Source: PALSA-350 sp963794165
Lineage (GTDB): Bacteria; Acidobacteriota; Terriglobia; Terriglobales; Acidobacteriaceae
Length of the DNA: 64,000 bases
Direction: 5' to 3'
NCBI GenBank assembly: GCA_963794165.1
Contig: CAWCCT010000005.1
Location: 124,001-188,000 of the forward strand
Shown here: one piece after another, positions 36,269 through 45,821 of the stretch
Numbering within the stretch: the first letter of the stretch is position 1
How the letters are laid out: every line of letters begins with the position of its first letter
Notes under the pieces: model-generated
What the model was told of the DNA's origin: nothing
The model's database searches: none
What the model saw: the letters and a program-made list of their open reading frames with translations, nothing else
Made by a program: the position numbers and the translations under genes

Positions 36269-37305
36269 ATCTGGGAGACTCCTGTGGCCATAGTCGTGTA
36301 GTGGAATCGCTCCACCCCAATCAGAGCTTTTTGCTGCCAGGCTTCCCGTTCCTGATTGTCCTGCAATAGCCGCGTCATGTGATCCGCGAGTTCCGCGATA
36401 TTGGACGTTGGAAACAGGATCCCTGCGGCTCCTTCGTCCAGCGCCTCCGGAATTCCATCCACGTTGGATGCGATGATGGCACAGCCGGCCTGTCTGGCCT
36501 CTACAAGGACTAAGCCGAACGATTCTCTTCGTGAGGCAAGAACGAAAATATCCGCCGCCCGCATATAAGACTGGGGTCTGGATTGGAATCCCTCGAAATG
36601 AATGCGGTCCGCAAAGCGCCCGGCTTTCGCTTGCTGTTGAAAAAGTGCCATCTCGGGTCCATTCCCAACCAGGTACAGGTGAGCATTCAGGAGCTGGGAG
36701 GCGACACGTTCGAATGCTGTAATAAGTTCCGCAATCCCTTTGCGGTGATTCATCCCGCAAACCGTCACGATCGCAGGGTGCTGGATGGAGGCGGGAGGAG
36801 TGGATGCAAGTGAAGGCAGACGTGGGCTGTCGAGAGGAGCATTAAGGACTGTATATATCTTGCGTCGCGGAACTCCCATTTTCTCCATACTTCTACCCAC
36901 AGACGCGCTACAAACGACCACAATGTCGGCAAGTCTCATCATGGCAGACGCGCGCTCGTGGACGTTCTGGACGTGCGCGATAAGGGGGTGACGTGTGAAT
37001 CTTGTGACCGTCCAGGCAAGCAAAAGACTAGTACGCGAGTGGACGTGGACGACATCGGGCTGAAAAGCGGAAATATACCTGTGGAGGGTTGGTACGGCCT
37101 TCAACAGGTGCGCCGAGCGACGGCTTTGATTGAGAGGCAAGTGCTGGATGTTGAGGCGCTGGAGCAACGGCTCATGACCTCCGCCCGCAGAAGCGATCGC
37201 TACCGTATGCCCCTGTGCAACTTGCGCAGCGGTCAAGTCGATGGCTGCATTCACGATGCCGTTGCCCTGGTCTGTCACGTCGTTTGTTACATGCAATATC
37301 TTCAT
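36196..37305 (-). CDS. Glycosyltransferase, GT4/GT-B type
   Basis: The 369-residue cytosolic enzyme has an N-terminal domain starting MKILHVTNDVTDQGNGI. The GT4 C-domain has AIVTVCGMNHRKGIAEL (near 190), YLVGNGPEM, IHFEGFQSR, DIFVLASRRESFGLVLVEARQAG with the conserved E(x7)E, and a final trimming helix. It probably adds a sugar from a nucleotide donor to the growing lipid-linked repeat unit. I choose the ATG at 37305 after GGAG rather than three in-frame ATGs up to 33 bases upstream. The 3' end overlaps the convergent 33707 gene. It is the last gene of the minus-strand EPS run. Confidence 0.88.
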   Translation of the reverse strand: MKILHVTNDVTDQGNGIVNAAIDLTAAQVAQGHTVAIASAGGGHEPLLQRLNIQHLPLNQSRRSAHLLKAVPTLHRYISAFQPDVVHVHSRTSLLLAWTVTRFTRHPLIAHVQNVHERASAMMRLADIVVVCSASVGRSMEKMGVPRRKIYTVLNAPLDSPRLPSLASTPPASIQHPAIVTVCGMNHRKGIAELITAFERVASQLLNAHLYLVGNGPEMALFQQQAKAGRFADRIHFEGFQSRPQSYMRAADIFVLASRRESFGLVLVEARQAGCAIIASNVDGIPEALDEGAAGILFPTSNIAELADHMTRLLQDNQEREAWQQKALIGVERFHYTTMATGVSQIYEKFLPKLSCSLTNSLEASGTPS

Positions 37306-37430
37306 TTGCATCTCCGTCATAAAACTAAATTTTGCCAATCACACAAGTCGCTGTTCCTTGGAGGAGAGGCTCCGCACTCAGTTAGATCGTTTCTCGTTGC
37401 CCGTGCTGTATCCGTCTGTTGTGCTCAGCT

Positions 37431-38939
37431 TTACTGGGCCGGTAGCGAAGAATGCGAAGACAAGCGAAGGACACTTACTTGATCCCGAGCCGCCACAGAA
37501 ATTCGGTGTGATCGGATCGCCAACGTTTCAGGGCTCAGTTTCCATTGCCCGTTGTAGGAATAGAGAGTTGCGCTCGCAATCTCGTCAGGAAGCGTGATGG
37601 TAACCGGTAAAGGTGGAGGGCTTACGTCGATGTCGGTACCCGCCACTGCCGCTCCAAAAGCGTCATTTCGGTTCGCGTTCGATATCTCATGCCAGAAAAG
37701 AAGAAAGAAATCACCGTTGCTCTTTTGCAACAGAAGGTCGTGCGCATATTGCGTCCGGGTGAAGCTTGCATCGGCAACGGGAAAGAATCCGTAGGTGAGC
37801 GCGCCCGGTTTGAACGAAACGTGGCTATCTTGCAAAAGAGCGATCAGGCTTTGCAGAGCTGTATAAGCTGGTTTTGGAGTAAAGTTGGCCCGTACCAGCC
37901 CGAAGCTATGCTCCATTTCCCCGTCTCCATCCTCGTCCAGGAACTCGTAAACGAATGTTCTTGCAACGCCATGCCGGAAGTTCTCCGCAAAGACCCTGGG
38001 AATATACTTCGCATGGGCCAATTCACTGATATTGTATGGCGCGGCTCCAGTGTAATAGCCGGTCTCGGTGGCCACCATGGCCCGTTGACGGTTTCCAGAC
38101 TCGTAGGGACCCTCGAAGTCATGGAAGTAGGAGGGATATTCATCGCTATAGAGGGTTGGCTGGGTAGTCTGGACGAAGTAGCTTTGTACGCCATCGTAGG
38201 CAATGCCCGCAGGCGCAGCATCATTGCCTCGGTACATGTACGGATGAAATGTGCCCAGATCTACGAGCCCGTAGAGGGATCCCCTGGACGCTCCTGCCGT
38301 GGCACCGCCGAAGCTTGGGCCCAGCAGCCGAATGGAGGAGAAATCGGGGTTGGTCTTGAGAATTTCATTAGTATCCTTGGTTAAGGCCAAAATGTATTCT
38401 CCCCAGAAATCGGGTTTTGTCGCATCATCCGATAGTTGAGACTGGTCGTTTGGATGCCAACGTTTATTCTTGTAGAAGATATCGATCTCGTTGCTGACTT
38501 CGAGGCTATCGATCACATTTGTTCCCAATACGTTTTTCAGAAAATAAGCCAGCAAATAGTGCGGTTCCCGAGTCCAATAGTTTGAGTTGGGCGCGACTCC
38601 GTCCGCGGGATCCATCACCCAGGTCAAACGGACGCCGGCTGCTGCAAGGTCACGCAGCCGGGTGACAGCCAGGGGGTCGGCGCCCCCGTCGCGAATATTC
38701 CGAATTCCCGAAGCGAGCAGCAATGCTTTGGTTGCGGGAAAATCTCGATAAGCCGTCCAAGTGTAGTTGAGATGACACGCTACTCCGATGCTGTCAATAA
38801 ACTCGGATGTGCTCGCAGCAGTCACGGACGAAGTCTGTGTGGGAGCGAAGTGGGGTGAACGCTGTGAAGTATGTACCAGCATCTGCGCGTTCGCACCTGC
38901 CGCGAGCCACATTATGCAGGCGATAGTAAGTTTCCGCAT
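37431..38939 (-). CDS. Secreted GH-A-type glycoside hydrolase-like protein of the EPS cluster
   Basis: The 502-residue protein has a signal peptide (RKLTIACIMWLAAGANAQ) and a TIM-barrel-like domain paralogous to 29582-32806. Shared features are DSIGVACHLNYTWTAY, LEVSNEIDIFY (acid/base Glu candidate), MVATETGYYTG (nucleophile candidate) and FVYEFLDEDGDGEMEHSFGL. A C-terminal beta-sandwich (~395-495) ends it; there are no Ig-like repeats. The ATG at 38939 overlaps the end of the polymerase gene (38912), so both are translated as one operon. Location among assembly genes suggests it trims or releases the EPS in the periplasm. Confidence 0.83.
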   Translation of the reverse strand: MRKLTIACIMWLAAGANAQMLVHTSQRSPHFAPTQTSSVTAASTSEFIDSIGVACHLNYTWTAYRDFPATKALLLASGIRNIRDGGADPLAVTRLRDLAAAGVRLTWVMDPADGVAPNSNYWTREPHYLLAYFLKNVLGTNVIDSLEVSNEIDIFYKNKRWHPNDQSQLSDDATKPDFWGEYILALTKDTNEILKTNPDFSSIRLLGPSFGGATAGASRGSLYGLVDLGTFHPYMYRGNDAAPAGIAYDGVQSYFVQTTQPTLYSDEYPSYFHDFEGPYESGNRQRAMVATETGYYTGAAPYNISELAHAKYIPRVFAENFRHGVARTFVYEFLDEDGDGEMEHSFGLVRANFTPKPAYTALQSLIALLQDSHVSFKPGALTYGFFPVADASFTRTQYAHDLLLQKSNGDFFLLFWHEISNANRNDAFGAAVAGTDIDVSPPPLPVTITLPDEIASATLYSYNGQWKLSPETLAIRSHRISVAARDQVSVLRLSSHSSLPAQ

Positions 38940-40390
38940 TCCCGGGTGTTCCTGCTGCATTTAACGTAGGCTAATCCTAAGGCCAGGCTTGCCCATACGA
39001 AAACGCCATGAGCGCCGTCGAAGCACGAGTTCAGAGGCGACTGTACCAATAGACCAGCCCAAATCGCCAGGATTGCCGCAAGGAACGCATCATTCGTTCT
39101 GCGGAATTGTAGGTATATCTGCCGCAAGCCAATAAATAGCGCTAATAGAATGGCGACGCTGCCGGCCACTCCAAAATCCACCAGAAGTTCCACGAGCGCA
39201 CTATCGTTGGGACCAAAGTCTTCGTAAATCACGGGAGTGTAAGCAACCTCCATAGCACCCGCGCCAGACCCGAAAGGGTGTAGTTGTGCCAGGCGCAAGC
39301 CCTTGTCATACCCTGCTTGACGCGCCCCTACACTGATGTCATCTCCTTTATCGGAGAAGCTCAGGACCCGTTGCTGCAAGGTGTCACCGAACGATGTAAA
39401 CGAAAGTGCTACGGCGATGGCTCCTAGAACAACAGCGGCAACAACCAGGTTCTTAAGGTATATGGCCTTTCGAGTTAGAAATGCGAAAAGAACCAGGGAG
39501 ACGATTGCCTGCAACCATGCCGTTCGGGCGAGGGAGAGCACAACTGGCAGCATACCGATGGCCGCGGCGATGGTATAGCGCCGCTCGCCCTTGCTCAAAG
39601 CGATAAGCGCGAGAATGATGAGTACAATCGCCATGGGCTGATGCGAATTCATCGTACTAAAGGTCCGAATACCGAATGGTTCCGCGAGTCCGTAAACGCC
39701 GGGACCACTGGCCGGGTCGTACTCCATCGCCGTGAGCCACATGCAATCCCAAGGCGGCGCAAAGATGAATTGGAGTACGCCGTAGAGACCGACGATCAGG
39801 AGACCGCCGAGTGCAGCCTTGTCAATCGATTTCTTAAGTATAGGAAATGAGCGCCAATTAAGGTAGATGAAGGTTGCGAAGGCCATTGGGCCCAACCACC
39901 CGACCAAGGATTTCAGGACAGCGTGGCGATCTGGTAGAACGGCAAACCCGAGGGCTCCGCCATACAGAATTGTGCAGAGCAAAAGAACGAATGTTAGCCA
40001 ACAATCGTCTATCTTGCGAGGTATCCTGGCCAGGGCAAGCAACGCTATAAAACTGACGAGCGCCGGCGCCAATAACATGGTATTGCCGTCTATGTATTCA
40101 CCAATGCGGTAGTCTGCGAGCCGGCGGGCTAAGGGAGTGAGAAGATACAGCCATAAGGTAAAAGTAAAATATTGAGACGGAGACTTAACGTAGAAGTAGA
40201 GTCCAAGCAGCACCGCTGCTGCCGGATAAGCTAGCCTCAAAAGGCCGGGGGCACCGGCCAACAGCACCAGCGTCATCAAAACGAATAAAGCAGCGGGAGC
40301 CCACCATCGCATCTGCAATGCCAGGCTATCTGGCGGAAGATTAAGCCCGAATCCGTGTTGCAGTACCTGATTACCGGCTTCCGATTGCAT
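38912..40390 (-). CDS. O-antigen ligase / Wzy-like polysaccharide polymerase
   Basis: The 492-residue integral membrane protein has about a dozen TM helices and a large periplasmic loop before the last helices (GDDISVGARQAGYDKGLRLAQ near 350-370, then HPFGSGAGAMEVAY with its GxG pattern). This is typical of the O-antigen ligase (PF04932) family. It most likely polymerises lipid-linked repeat units in the periplasm. GGAAAG lies ahead of the ATG. It sits between the flippase and the GH-like gene; with Wza-, Wzz- and WbaP-type genes nearby it completes a Wzx/Wzy-type pathway. Confidence 0.87.
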   Translation of the reverse strand: MQSEAGNQVLQHGFGLNLPPDSLALQMRWWAPAALFVLMTLVLLAGAPGLLRLAYPAAAVLLGLYFYVKSPSQYFTFTLWLYLLTPLARRLADYRIGEYIDGNTMLLAPALVSFIALLALARIPRKIDDCWLTFVLLLCTILYGGALGFAVLPDRHAVLKSLVGWLGPMAFATFIYLNWRSFPILKKSIDKAALGGLLIVGLYGVLQFIFAPPWDCMWLTAMEYDPASGPGVYGLAEPFGIRTFSTMNSHQPMAIVLIILALIALSKGERRYTIAAAIGMLPVVLSLARTAWLQAIVSLVLFAFLTRKAIYLKNLVVAAVVLGAIAVALSFTSFGDTLQQRVLSFSDKGDDISVGARQAGYDKGLRLAQLHPFGSGAGAMEVAYTPVIYEDFGPNDSALVELLVDFGVAGSVAILLALFIGLRQIYLQFRRTNDAFLAAILAIWAGLLVQSPLNSCFDGAHGVFVWASLALGLAYVKCSRNTRECGNLLSPA

Positions 40391-40448
40391 TGGTTGACTT
40401 TCCTTTCGCGAGGGCCGAGTTCCCGGCGGTTGTGCGGACTATCTGTTC

Positions 40449-41846
40449 TCAGGACAAAACAGTGGACGTAGAGCTGTTGAGCGATGTCAAGCGAGCGGTA
40501 ACAAATTGCAAGTCAGTGCGTTTGGGCCAAATGCGAGGAACCGGAGTCTCCAGAAGATATCGAAAGGACAAGAGAGTTATGGAAAAGCGGATAACGCTGG
40601 AGACGAGAAGCGCCAGAGGCGCGCCCGCTCCACCGAACTCTTTGATCATCCCTGGCATCAAAAGCAGCCCGATGCCAACGCCGAGGCCCTGGATCGATGT
40701 AACCGTTCCAGGTCTTTCCAGCGCCAGATAAGCTTGCGCAAGGACCTGCGTTGCGCCCGATAGGACGACTTCACCAAGCAGGAGCCGGAATACGCCAACA
40801 CCACCTTCCGCGTAGGAGGCGCCATAGACTGACCGAAGCAAGTACGGACCCACAGCTCCGGCGACTAAGGCTCCCGCAGTGGTGCAGAAGGTAGTCACTC
40901 TAAAAGTGAGGCCGGTCAACTCGATTACATCTTCTGTACCCCGCGCAGCAATGCGAGGATAGAGCACGATGACGGCGGATGTTTGAAAGACACTGAGCAT
41001 TCGAGCTAAACTGGCGGCCACTACATATGTACCCATGTCAGCGGGAGACAGGAAATGAACGACAAGAACCTGCTCTGACACTGCCAGCGCGTTAAGCAAG
41101 TCGATACCCCAGGCGCGCAGACCGAAATGAAGCAGCCTACGTAGCGATGCCCAGAGACCTGCGAAATGCGGCCGGTAAGTAGAAAAAACCTGTACAAGAA
41201 GCAAGACGGCAGGGGGCAGGCCAGCGAGGACGTAAGCGAGTCCGCTCGAGAGGGGCGTCACATAGCCGGCCAGCACAAGCACAAAGAGCGCGACGAGAGT
41301 CAGTAGGGGCGCCGACCAAAGGCTAAGGTTCGAGGCAAAGAAGTTTCCCCTGGTTTCGAGCGCTGCGCGCCCGACCAGAAGTATCATCGGAATCGGCGAC
41401 GCGAGTAGCATCCAGCGGGCGCACACAATGTCTGTGGAAGAGTACTGAGTCAGCCACATAGGGACCGCGATGAAGCCCACGACCCCAGTGATCACCCCGA
41501 TGAGGAGGGTTAAGATTGAGGCCGCGGCGATAGTCTCCGGAGCCCGATCGGAATGCCGCTTGAGGTTGAACGTCAGCGAACTAGGGAGGCCTAGAGTTAG
41601 CATCGCTGCAAGAAAACCAGGCCACATGATGATGGCGGACATCTCTCCCCGCCCAGCCGGCTTAAGTGCGCGAGCGACCACTATGCTGGTAGCAGCGTTC
41701 AGCCCCAGGACGAGAACTTTAGTTGCAAGAGACTGCAGAGCAGCTGCGGAATTGTTGCGGCCAGTAACTACTGTCTTGATAGCCGTAAACAGTGCGGCAG
41801 TGCGACTTCTTGTTGGTAGCGGAGCGGCACATGTTTCAGGCGTCAT
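40449..41846 (-). CDS. Wzx-like oligosaccharide flippase (MATE/MVF superfamily)
   Basis: The 465-residue protein has 12-14 predicted TM helices and begins with a cytosolic tail, then SLATKVLVLGLNAATSIVVARALKPAGRGE, the usual first helix of polysaccharide biosynthesis flippases. It moves undecaprenyl-linked repeat units to the periplasmic face. The ATG at 41846 overlaps the end of the upstream glycosyltransferase (41836). An in-frame extension of 59 codons upstream would lie within that gene and is rejected. The gap to the polymerase gene is 58 bases. Confidence 0.85.
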   Translation of the reverse strand: MTPETCAAPLPTRSRTAALFTAIKTVVTGRNNSAAALQSLATKVLVLGLNAATSIVVARALKPAGRGEMSAIIMWPGFLAAMLTLGLPSSLTFNLKRHSDRAPETIAAASILTLLIGVITGVVGFIAVPMWLTQYSSTDIVCARWMLLASPIPMILLVGRAALETRGNFFASNLSLWSAPLLTLVALFVLVLAGYVTPLSSGLAYVLAGLPPAVLLLVQVFSTYRPHFAGLWASLRRLLHFGLRAWGIDLLNALAVSEQVLVVHFLSPADMGTYVVAASLARMLSVFQTSAVIVLYPRIAARGTEDVIELTGLTFRVTTFCTTAGALVAGAVGPYLLRSVYGASYAEGGVGVFRLLLGEVVLSGATQVLAQAYLALERPGTVTSIQGLGVGIGLLLMPGMIKEFGGAGAPLALLVSSVIRFSITLLSFRYLLETPVPRIWPKRTDLQFVTARLTSLNSSTSTVLS

Positions 41847-43095
41847 GCGTGCCCCAACTCCGTGCCTGGTCGTATCGCTCCAGCCTGTGAGATGCGCTTT
41901 GCGCCTGGCCAGGAGTATCGGCGGGTAGAGAGCAAACCAGGTCCGCGTAAAATTGCCGGACCTTATGCAAAAACACCTCCTGTGTGAATTGCGACAAAGC
42001 TCTCTTACGGGCGGCGATCCCAAGATGCTTGCTATACTCTCGATCGTTGTTCAGCAGCCTCAGTCCGCTCAGCATTGCGCCGGAGTCTCCAAATGGGAAA
42101 AGTTTGCCTGTCACTCCGTCGACCACCAACTCCGGTACGCCGTCTACCGCCGACGCCAAGACAGGCGTCCCGCTGGCACACGCTTCCAATAGCGCCAGAC
42201 TGAAGGGCTCAGACGAGGAGTTGGAGATCACAAGATGGCAGCTCTGGAGAATAATTGGGATGTCCGTCCGATGTCCCAGGAAACTCACATTGGGCCCGAT
42301 TCCGAGTTCTTTTACCGTGGCCTTCAGGCGTTGCAGATACCGTGCGTCATCGTTGAACACGGGATTTCCAACGATCAGAAGTTTTGCTGCAGGGGCATCA
42401 GAGTGGACCAGCTTCGCGAACGTCTCGATGGTTTCTAACTGGCCTTTTCGCGGCGTTATCTGCCCAATCATCGCAACTCGGAAGGCTGCGTTTCCAAGCC
42501 CTTCGGTTTGCAAAAACTTTTCTACCTCGACAGGCCGCGAATGGTACGCCGCAACATCAATACCGTTATGAATCACGGTGATTGGCACTCGCGCGAGCAT
42601 GGGGTTGCGAGAGCCTTCGCGGACAGCCTGCGCGGTAGCTTGAGAGACTGCGATGACGGAGTTTCTGCGGGACGATCCGAGAAGAAGACGAACGGCGCAG
42701 GTTATCGGATGATTCCTGAACTGATCGTGAACGTGCCAGACCACCGGCGTCTTACTGCCCCGCATCGCAAGACACGCAACCATCCCGGCCCGCGTACTAT
42801 TGGCGTGCAAGACGTCGGGAGCAACCTCACTCACCCGGCGGCTAACCTGCAACATTCCCTTTAAGCCGGAGACGATATATCTAATGAGCAGAAAAGGATT
42901 CAATGTGAATCGGGCTCTAAGCTCGTCTACCGGCAAATGGCGGATTCGGTGCTTCAGGCAGAATGCGCGAATGGGCGCCGTTTCGGGAGAGACCAGCGAG
43001 ATCTCAAAACCTGGCCCGGCATTCGCGAGCAGGGTAAAAAGAACCTTCTCAGCCCCGCTCACTTTGCCCGTGTGATTGTAGTAGCAAACCTTCAT
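41836..43095 (-). CDS. Glycosyltransferase, GT4 type
   Basis: The 419-residue GT-B enzyme starts MKVCYYNHTGKVSGAEKVL. Its features include PVVWHVHDQFRNHP, VTVIHNGIDVAAY, MIGQITPRKGQLETIETF (linker and donor-domain start near 210), LLIVGNPVF, VSFLGHRTDIP and VISNSSSEPFSLALLEACASG with the donor-binding E(x7)E. It is a retaining transferase by family and would act in repeat-unit assembly. It overlaps the flippase gene by 11 bases and follows the 43156 transferase by 60 bases. Donor and acceptor sugars are unknown. Confidence 0.88.
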   Translation of the reverse strand: MKVCYYNHTGKVSGAEKVLFTLLANAGPGFEISLVSPETAPIRAFCLKHRIRHLPVDELRARFTLNPFLLIRYIVSGLKGMLQVSRRVSEVAPDVLHANSTRAGMVACLAMRGSKTPVVWHVHDQFRNHPITCAVRLLLGSSRRNSVIAVSQATAQAVREGSRNPMLARVPITVIHNGIDVAAYHSRPVEVEKFLQTEGLGNAAFRVAMIGQITPRKGQLETIETFAKLVHSDAPAAKLLIVGNPVFNDDARYLQRLKATVKELGIGPNVSFLGHRTDIPIILQSCHLVISNSSSEPFSLALLEACASGTPVLASAVDGVPELVVDGVTGKLFPFGDSGAMLSGLRLLNNDREYSKHLGIAARKRALSQFTQEVFLHKVRQFYADLVCSLPADTPGQAQSASHRLERYDQARSWGTHDA

Positions 43096-43155
43096 TTCGA
43101 CGACCAGTTCTCCGTGTCCTACATTTCGTTTGTCATCGCGAGATAGCGGTTCCAG

Positions 43156-44325
43156 CTATTTCACCATCAGGGTGCCTTGCGGGTGCAAGGAGCGGAAAGG
43201 AGCGGTACGGAGAGTGCTCTCCATGGACTGGCCACCAACGGAAAAACCTAATGCATCGAGGAGATCGTAGAACTTTCGGCGGAACTGATTGACATCGAAG
43301 CGCATGGCATGAGCGCGCAAAATGTCGGGATTCCAGCTCATCTTCTCAAAGCTGAGAATTGCGTCCGCGACGGCAGACACTTCCTGCTGGTTGAAGAAAA
43401 TTCCTGTGGTTCCTTCCACGATTGTTTCCAGTGCGCCGCCCGCCCGGTACGCGATTGTCGGGCGGCCCGCCGCCGCCAACTCAAGGGGAGCCATCCCAAA
43501 ATCCTCTTCGCCGGTAAACAACAGTGCGCGGCATTCGGTCGCGTACCGGGTGGCCTCAGCATCCGAAACATGCCCAAGCAAGGTGACAGTGGGGCCGGCC
43601 AAGGTTCGTAGGTTATCAATCTCCGGTCCTCCGCCGATGACGATCAATCTTTTACCCAACTTGTTGCAGGCACTGATCGCCAGATCTATCCGTTTGTATG
43701 AAACCAAACGCGCAAGGACGAGATAATAATCATCTTGCTGCGCTTGCAGCACAAAGCGATTTGCATCAATCGGCGGGGGAATGACGACAGCTTCTCGCCC
43801 GTAGCAATCCCGGATCCGCTGCGCGACCACCCTGGAATTTGCTACGTACTGGTCGGGCTGCCTTGCGGCGTCGATATCCCACGCGCGTAGCCCCTTTAAG
43901 GCTACCGGCAAGAGAAACTTCTTCGAAGCAGTGAGTCTCTCCCGACTTACATAGTCGTCATATCGCCAGACCCAACGCATAGGGGTGTGGCAGTAGCAAA
44001 CATGCAGTGCATCGCTGCGAGTGCGCACCCCTTTGCCATACCCCGAAGAGCTGGAGATTACGAGGTCGTACGGCGACAGATCCAACGACTGTACGCCGAG
44101 AGGATAAAGCGGAAAATACAGGCGATAAAAGTCTGCAATCCGCGGCAGATTTTGCATCCACGATGTTTGTAGCTTTTCCCTCGGGATACAAGCCGGTACA
44201 TATTCATCCAATGCTACAGTCGCGAACATATCAGCCTGCGGCACCAGGTTATAAAGCTCCCCTGCCACATTTTCAGCTCCGCCGTGTTGCGTGAAGTAGT
44301 CATGTACTACGGCCACACGGACCAT
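43156..44325 (-). CDS. Glycosyltransferase, GT4 type (WbaZ-like)
   Basis: The 389-residue enzyme begins MVRVAVVHDYFTQHGGAENV, where HGGAE is the usual acceptor-side loop. CYCHTPMRWVWRY and YVANSRVVAQRIRDCYGREAVVIPPPID match the mannosyltransferase-like WbaZ group. The donor domain has YYLVLARLVSYKRIDLAI, IGGGPEIDNLR and TGEEDFGMAPLELAAAGRP. AGGAGG spaced 5 bases before ATG 44325 sets the start; an upstream in-frame ATG 36 bases earlier is less likely. It lies 42 bases after the sugar transferase, probably adding the second sugar. Confidence 0.88.
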   Translation of the reverse strand: MVRVAVVHDYFTQHGGAENVAGELYNLVPQADMFATVALDEYVPACIPREKLQTSWMQNLPRIADFYRLYFPLYPLGVQSLDLSPYDLVISSSSGYGKGVRTRSDALHVCYCHTPMRWVWRYDDYVSRERLTASKKFLLPVALKGLRAWDIDAARQPDQYVANSRVVAQRIRDCYGREAVVIPPPIDANRFVLQAQQDDYYLVLARLVSYKRIDLAISACNKLGKRLIVIGGGPEIDNLRTLAGPTVTLLGHVSDAEATRYATECRALLFTGEEDFGMAPLELAAAGRPTIAYRAGGALETIVEGTTGIFFNQQEVSAVADAILSFEKMSWNPDILRAHAMRFDVNQFRRKFYDLLDALGFSVGGQSMESTLRTAPFRSLHPQGTLMVK

Positions 44326-44367
44326 ATTCCGCCTCCTAGCGAATCGTTCTTCATTGGGCAAATCGTT

Positions 44368-45774
44368 CTACATTGCCCCTGAACCGCGGACGATCGCGGG
44401 AATGGTGGCCAATAGGATCTGCATGTCCAGTCCGAAGGACCAACGGTCGATATAAGAGAAGTCGAGAGCGATCCATTGGTCAAAGGTGAGATTGCTGCGT
44501 CCCGAGACTTGCCACAAGCCGGTAATTCCCGGCTTGACCTGGAAACGCCGCAGCAGATGAGCCTCGCTGAAGAGCGAAACGTCGCGGAGGCTCATAGGTC
44601 GTGGACCCACCAGGGACATATCGCCGATAAACACATTCCAGAGCTGAGGCAGTTCATCGAGCGAAGTCTTGCGGAGAAGTCTTCCGAGAGGAGTGATTCG
44701 AGGATCTTTCCTCATTTTGAAGATGGGGCCCGAAGCCTCGTTCAGATGCTCCAGGCTTTGGAGCAAAGTCTCAGCATCCTTGACCATAGTGCGAAATTTG
44801 ATAAGACGCATTTTCCGTCTGCGGTAACCGTAGCGCTCCTGGATGAAAAACACCTGACCTGGACTGCTGAGCTTGACGGCACATGCGATCAGTAATAGTA
44901 AAGGCGAAAGCGCGACCATTGCGACGAGCGAGACGATCACGTCAAAGGCTCGTTTTGCCACCCTGGACAGACCATTGCGCAAGGTATGCTTCGGTTCAAA
45001 GAGATGCCGCGGATAAGATCCCTGGATGCTCTCAGTACCAACTGGAAATGGGTCGTTGAAGCTATATAAATCAATACCGCCCGCTTGCGCGGTCGAAACT
45101 ACATCCTGGATCGTGTCGTAACATGACCTGACGGGAAGCGCCACTACGATTAAATCGACTGCGTGGCGGAGTAAAAGGCTCTCAAGCGCGCTGACATCGC
45201 CAAGGTACTTGGCCTTCACATCCGACGAAGCGCTCGGCAGACATGATGTATCGCTAAATCCGACTACCTTGAGGGATCCCCAGTGGGTGGTCCTTATTTC
45301 ACGCCAGGCACGACGAGCGAGCGGGCCGGTACCAAGGATGAGCACATTGTGATCGCTATCCAGGAAGAGCCGGCGAACGATGAAATTAAGGCTAGTCACC
45401 GCAATGGTTAAAGACAAACTCCACAGCCAAAAGCAAACGATTGCCTGGCCGACATTCAAGCCCGGGTAAATGGTTTCGATAACGAACGCGGCGACCAAGG
45501 TCAGTATGGCCAAACCGGATAGAGTTGCGCGCAGCGTCGTGGCGAGGGATGTGCGCCGCAATTGTTGCTGGCGCAAGTCAAAAAACAGCATCATCCATGC
45601 GATGACGAACAATAGGCTGGCAAGCAGCGTTCGCCAGGCAAGAGAAGACGGAAGAGCAAGCATGGTAAACGGATGATGTTGATCGGCGAAATGCAGGGTT
45701 ACTGCAAAGCACAGAAAAACCATCACCGACTCGACAGCTAAGGATGTAAATCGCGCAACGGGGAAGTGAGTCAT
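44368..45774 (-). CDS. Undecaprenyl-phosphate sugar phosphotransferase (priming enzyme, WbaP/WcaJ type)
   Basis: The 468-residue membrane protein has four or more N-terminal TM helices and a CoA-binding-like middle domain (VLILGTGPLARRAWREI near 145). A TM near 290 precedes the bacterial sugar transferase domain: FIQERYGYRRRKMRLIKFRTM, then GRLLRKTSLDELPQLWNV and DMSLVGPRP. It transfers hexose-1-phosphate to undecaprenyl phosphate and so starts EPS repeat-unit synthesis. I take ATG 45774; a TTG directly before it is the alternative. It follows the Wza-like gene by 47 bases in the operon. Confidence 0.93.
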   Translation of the reverse strand: MTHFPVARFTSLAVESVMVFLCFAVTLHFADQHHPFTMLALPSSLAWRTLLASLLFVIAWMMLFFDLRQQQLRRTSLATTLRATLSGLAILTLVAAFVIETIYPGLNVGQAIVCFWLWSLSLTIAVTSLNFIVRRLFLDSDHNVLILGTGPLARRAWREIRTTHWGSLKVVGFSDTSCLPSASSDVKAKYLGDVSALESLLLRHAVDLIVVALPVRSCYDTIQDVVSTAQAGGIDLYSFNDPFPVGTESIQGSYPRHLFEPKHTLRNGLSRVAKRAFDVIVSLVAMVALSPLLLLIACAVKLSSPGQVFFIQERYGYRRRKMRLIKFRTMVKDAETLLQSLEHLNEASGPIFKMRKDPRITPLGRLLRKTSLDELPQLWNVFIGDMSLVGPRPMSLRDVSLFSEAHLLRRFQVKPGITGLWQVSGRSNLTFDQWIALDFSYIDRWSFGLDMQILLATIPAIVRGSGAM

Positions 45775-45821
45775 CAATGTTTATCTCTGCCAAAAATCCA
45801 GCAAGTTCGAAAGGAATTTAT

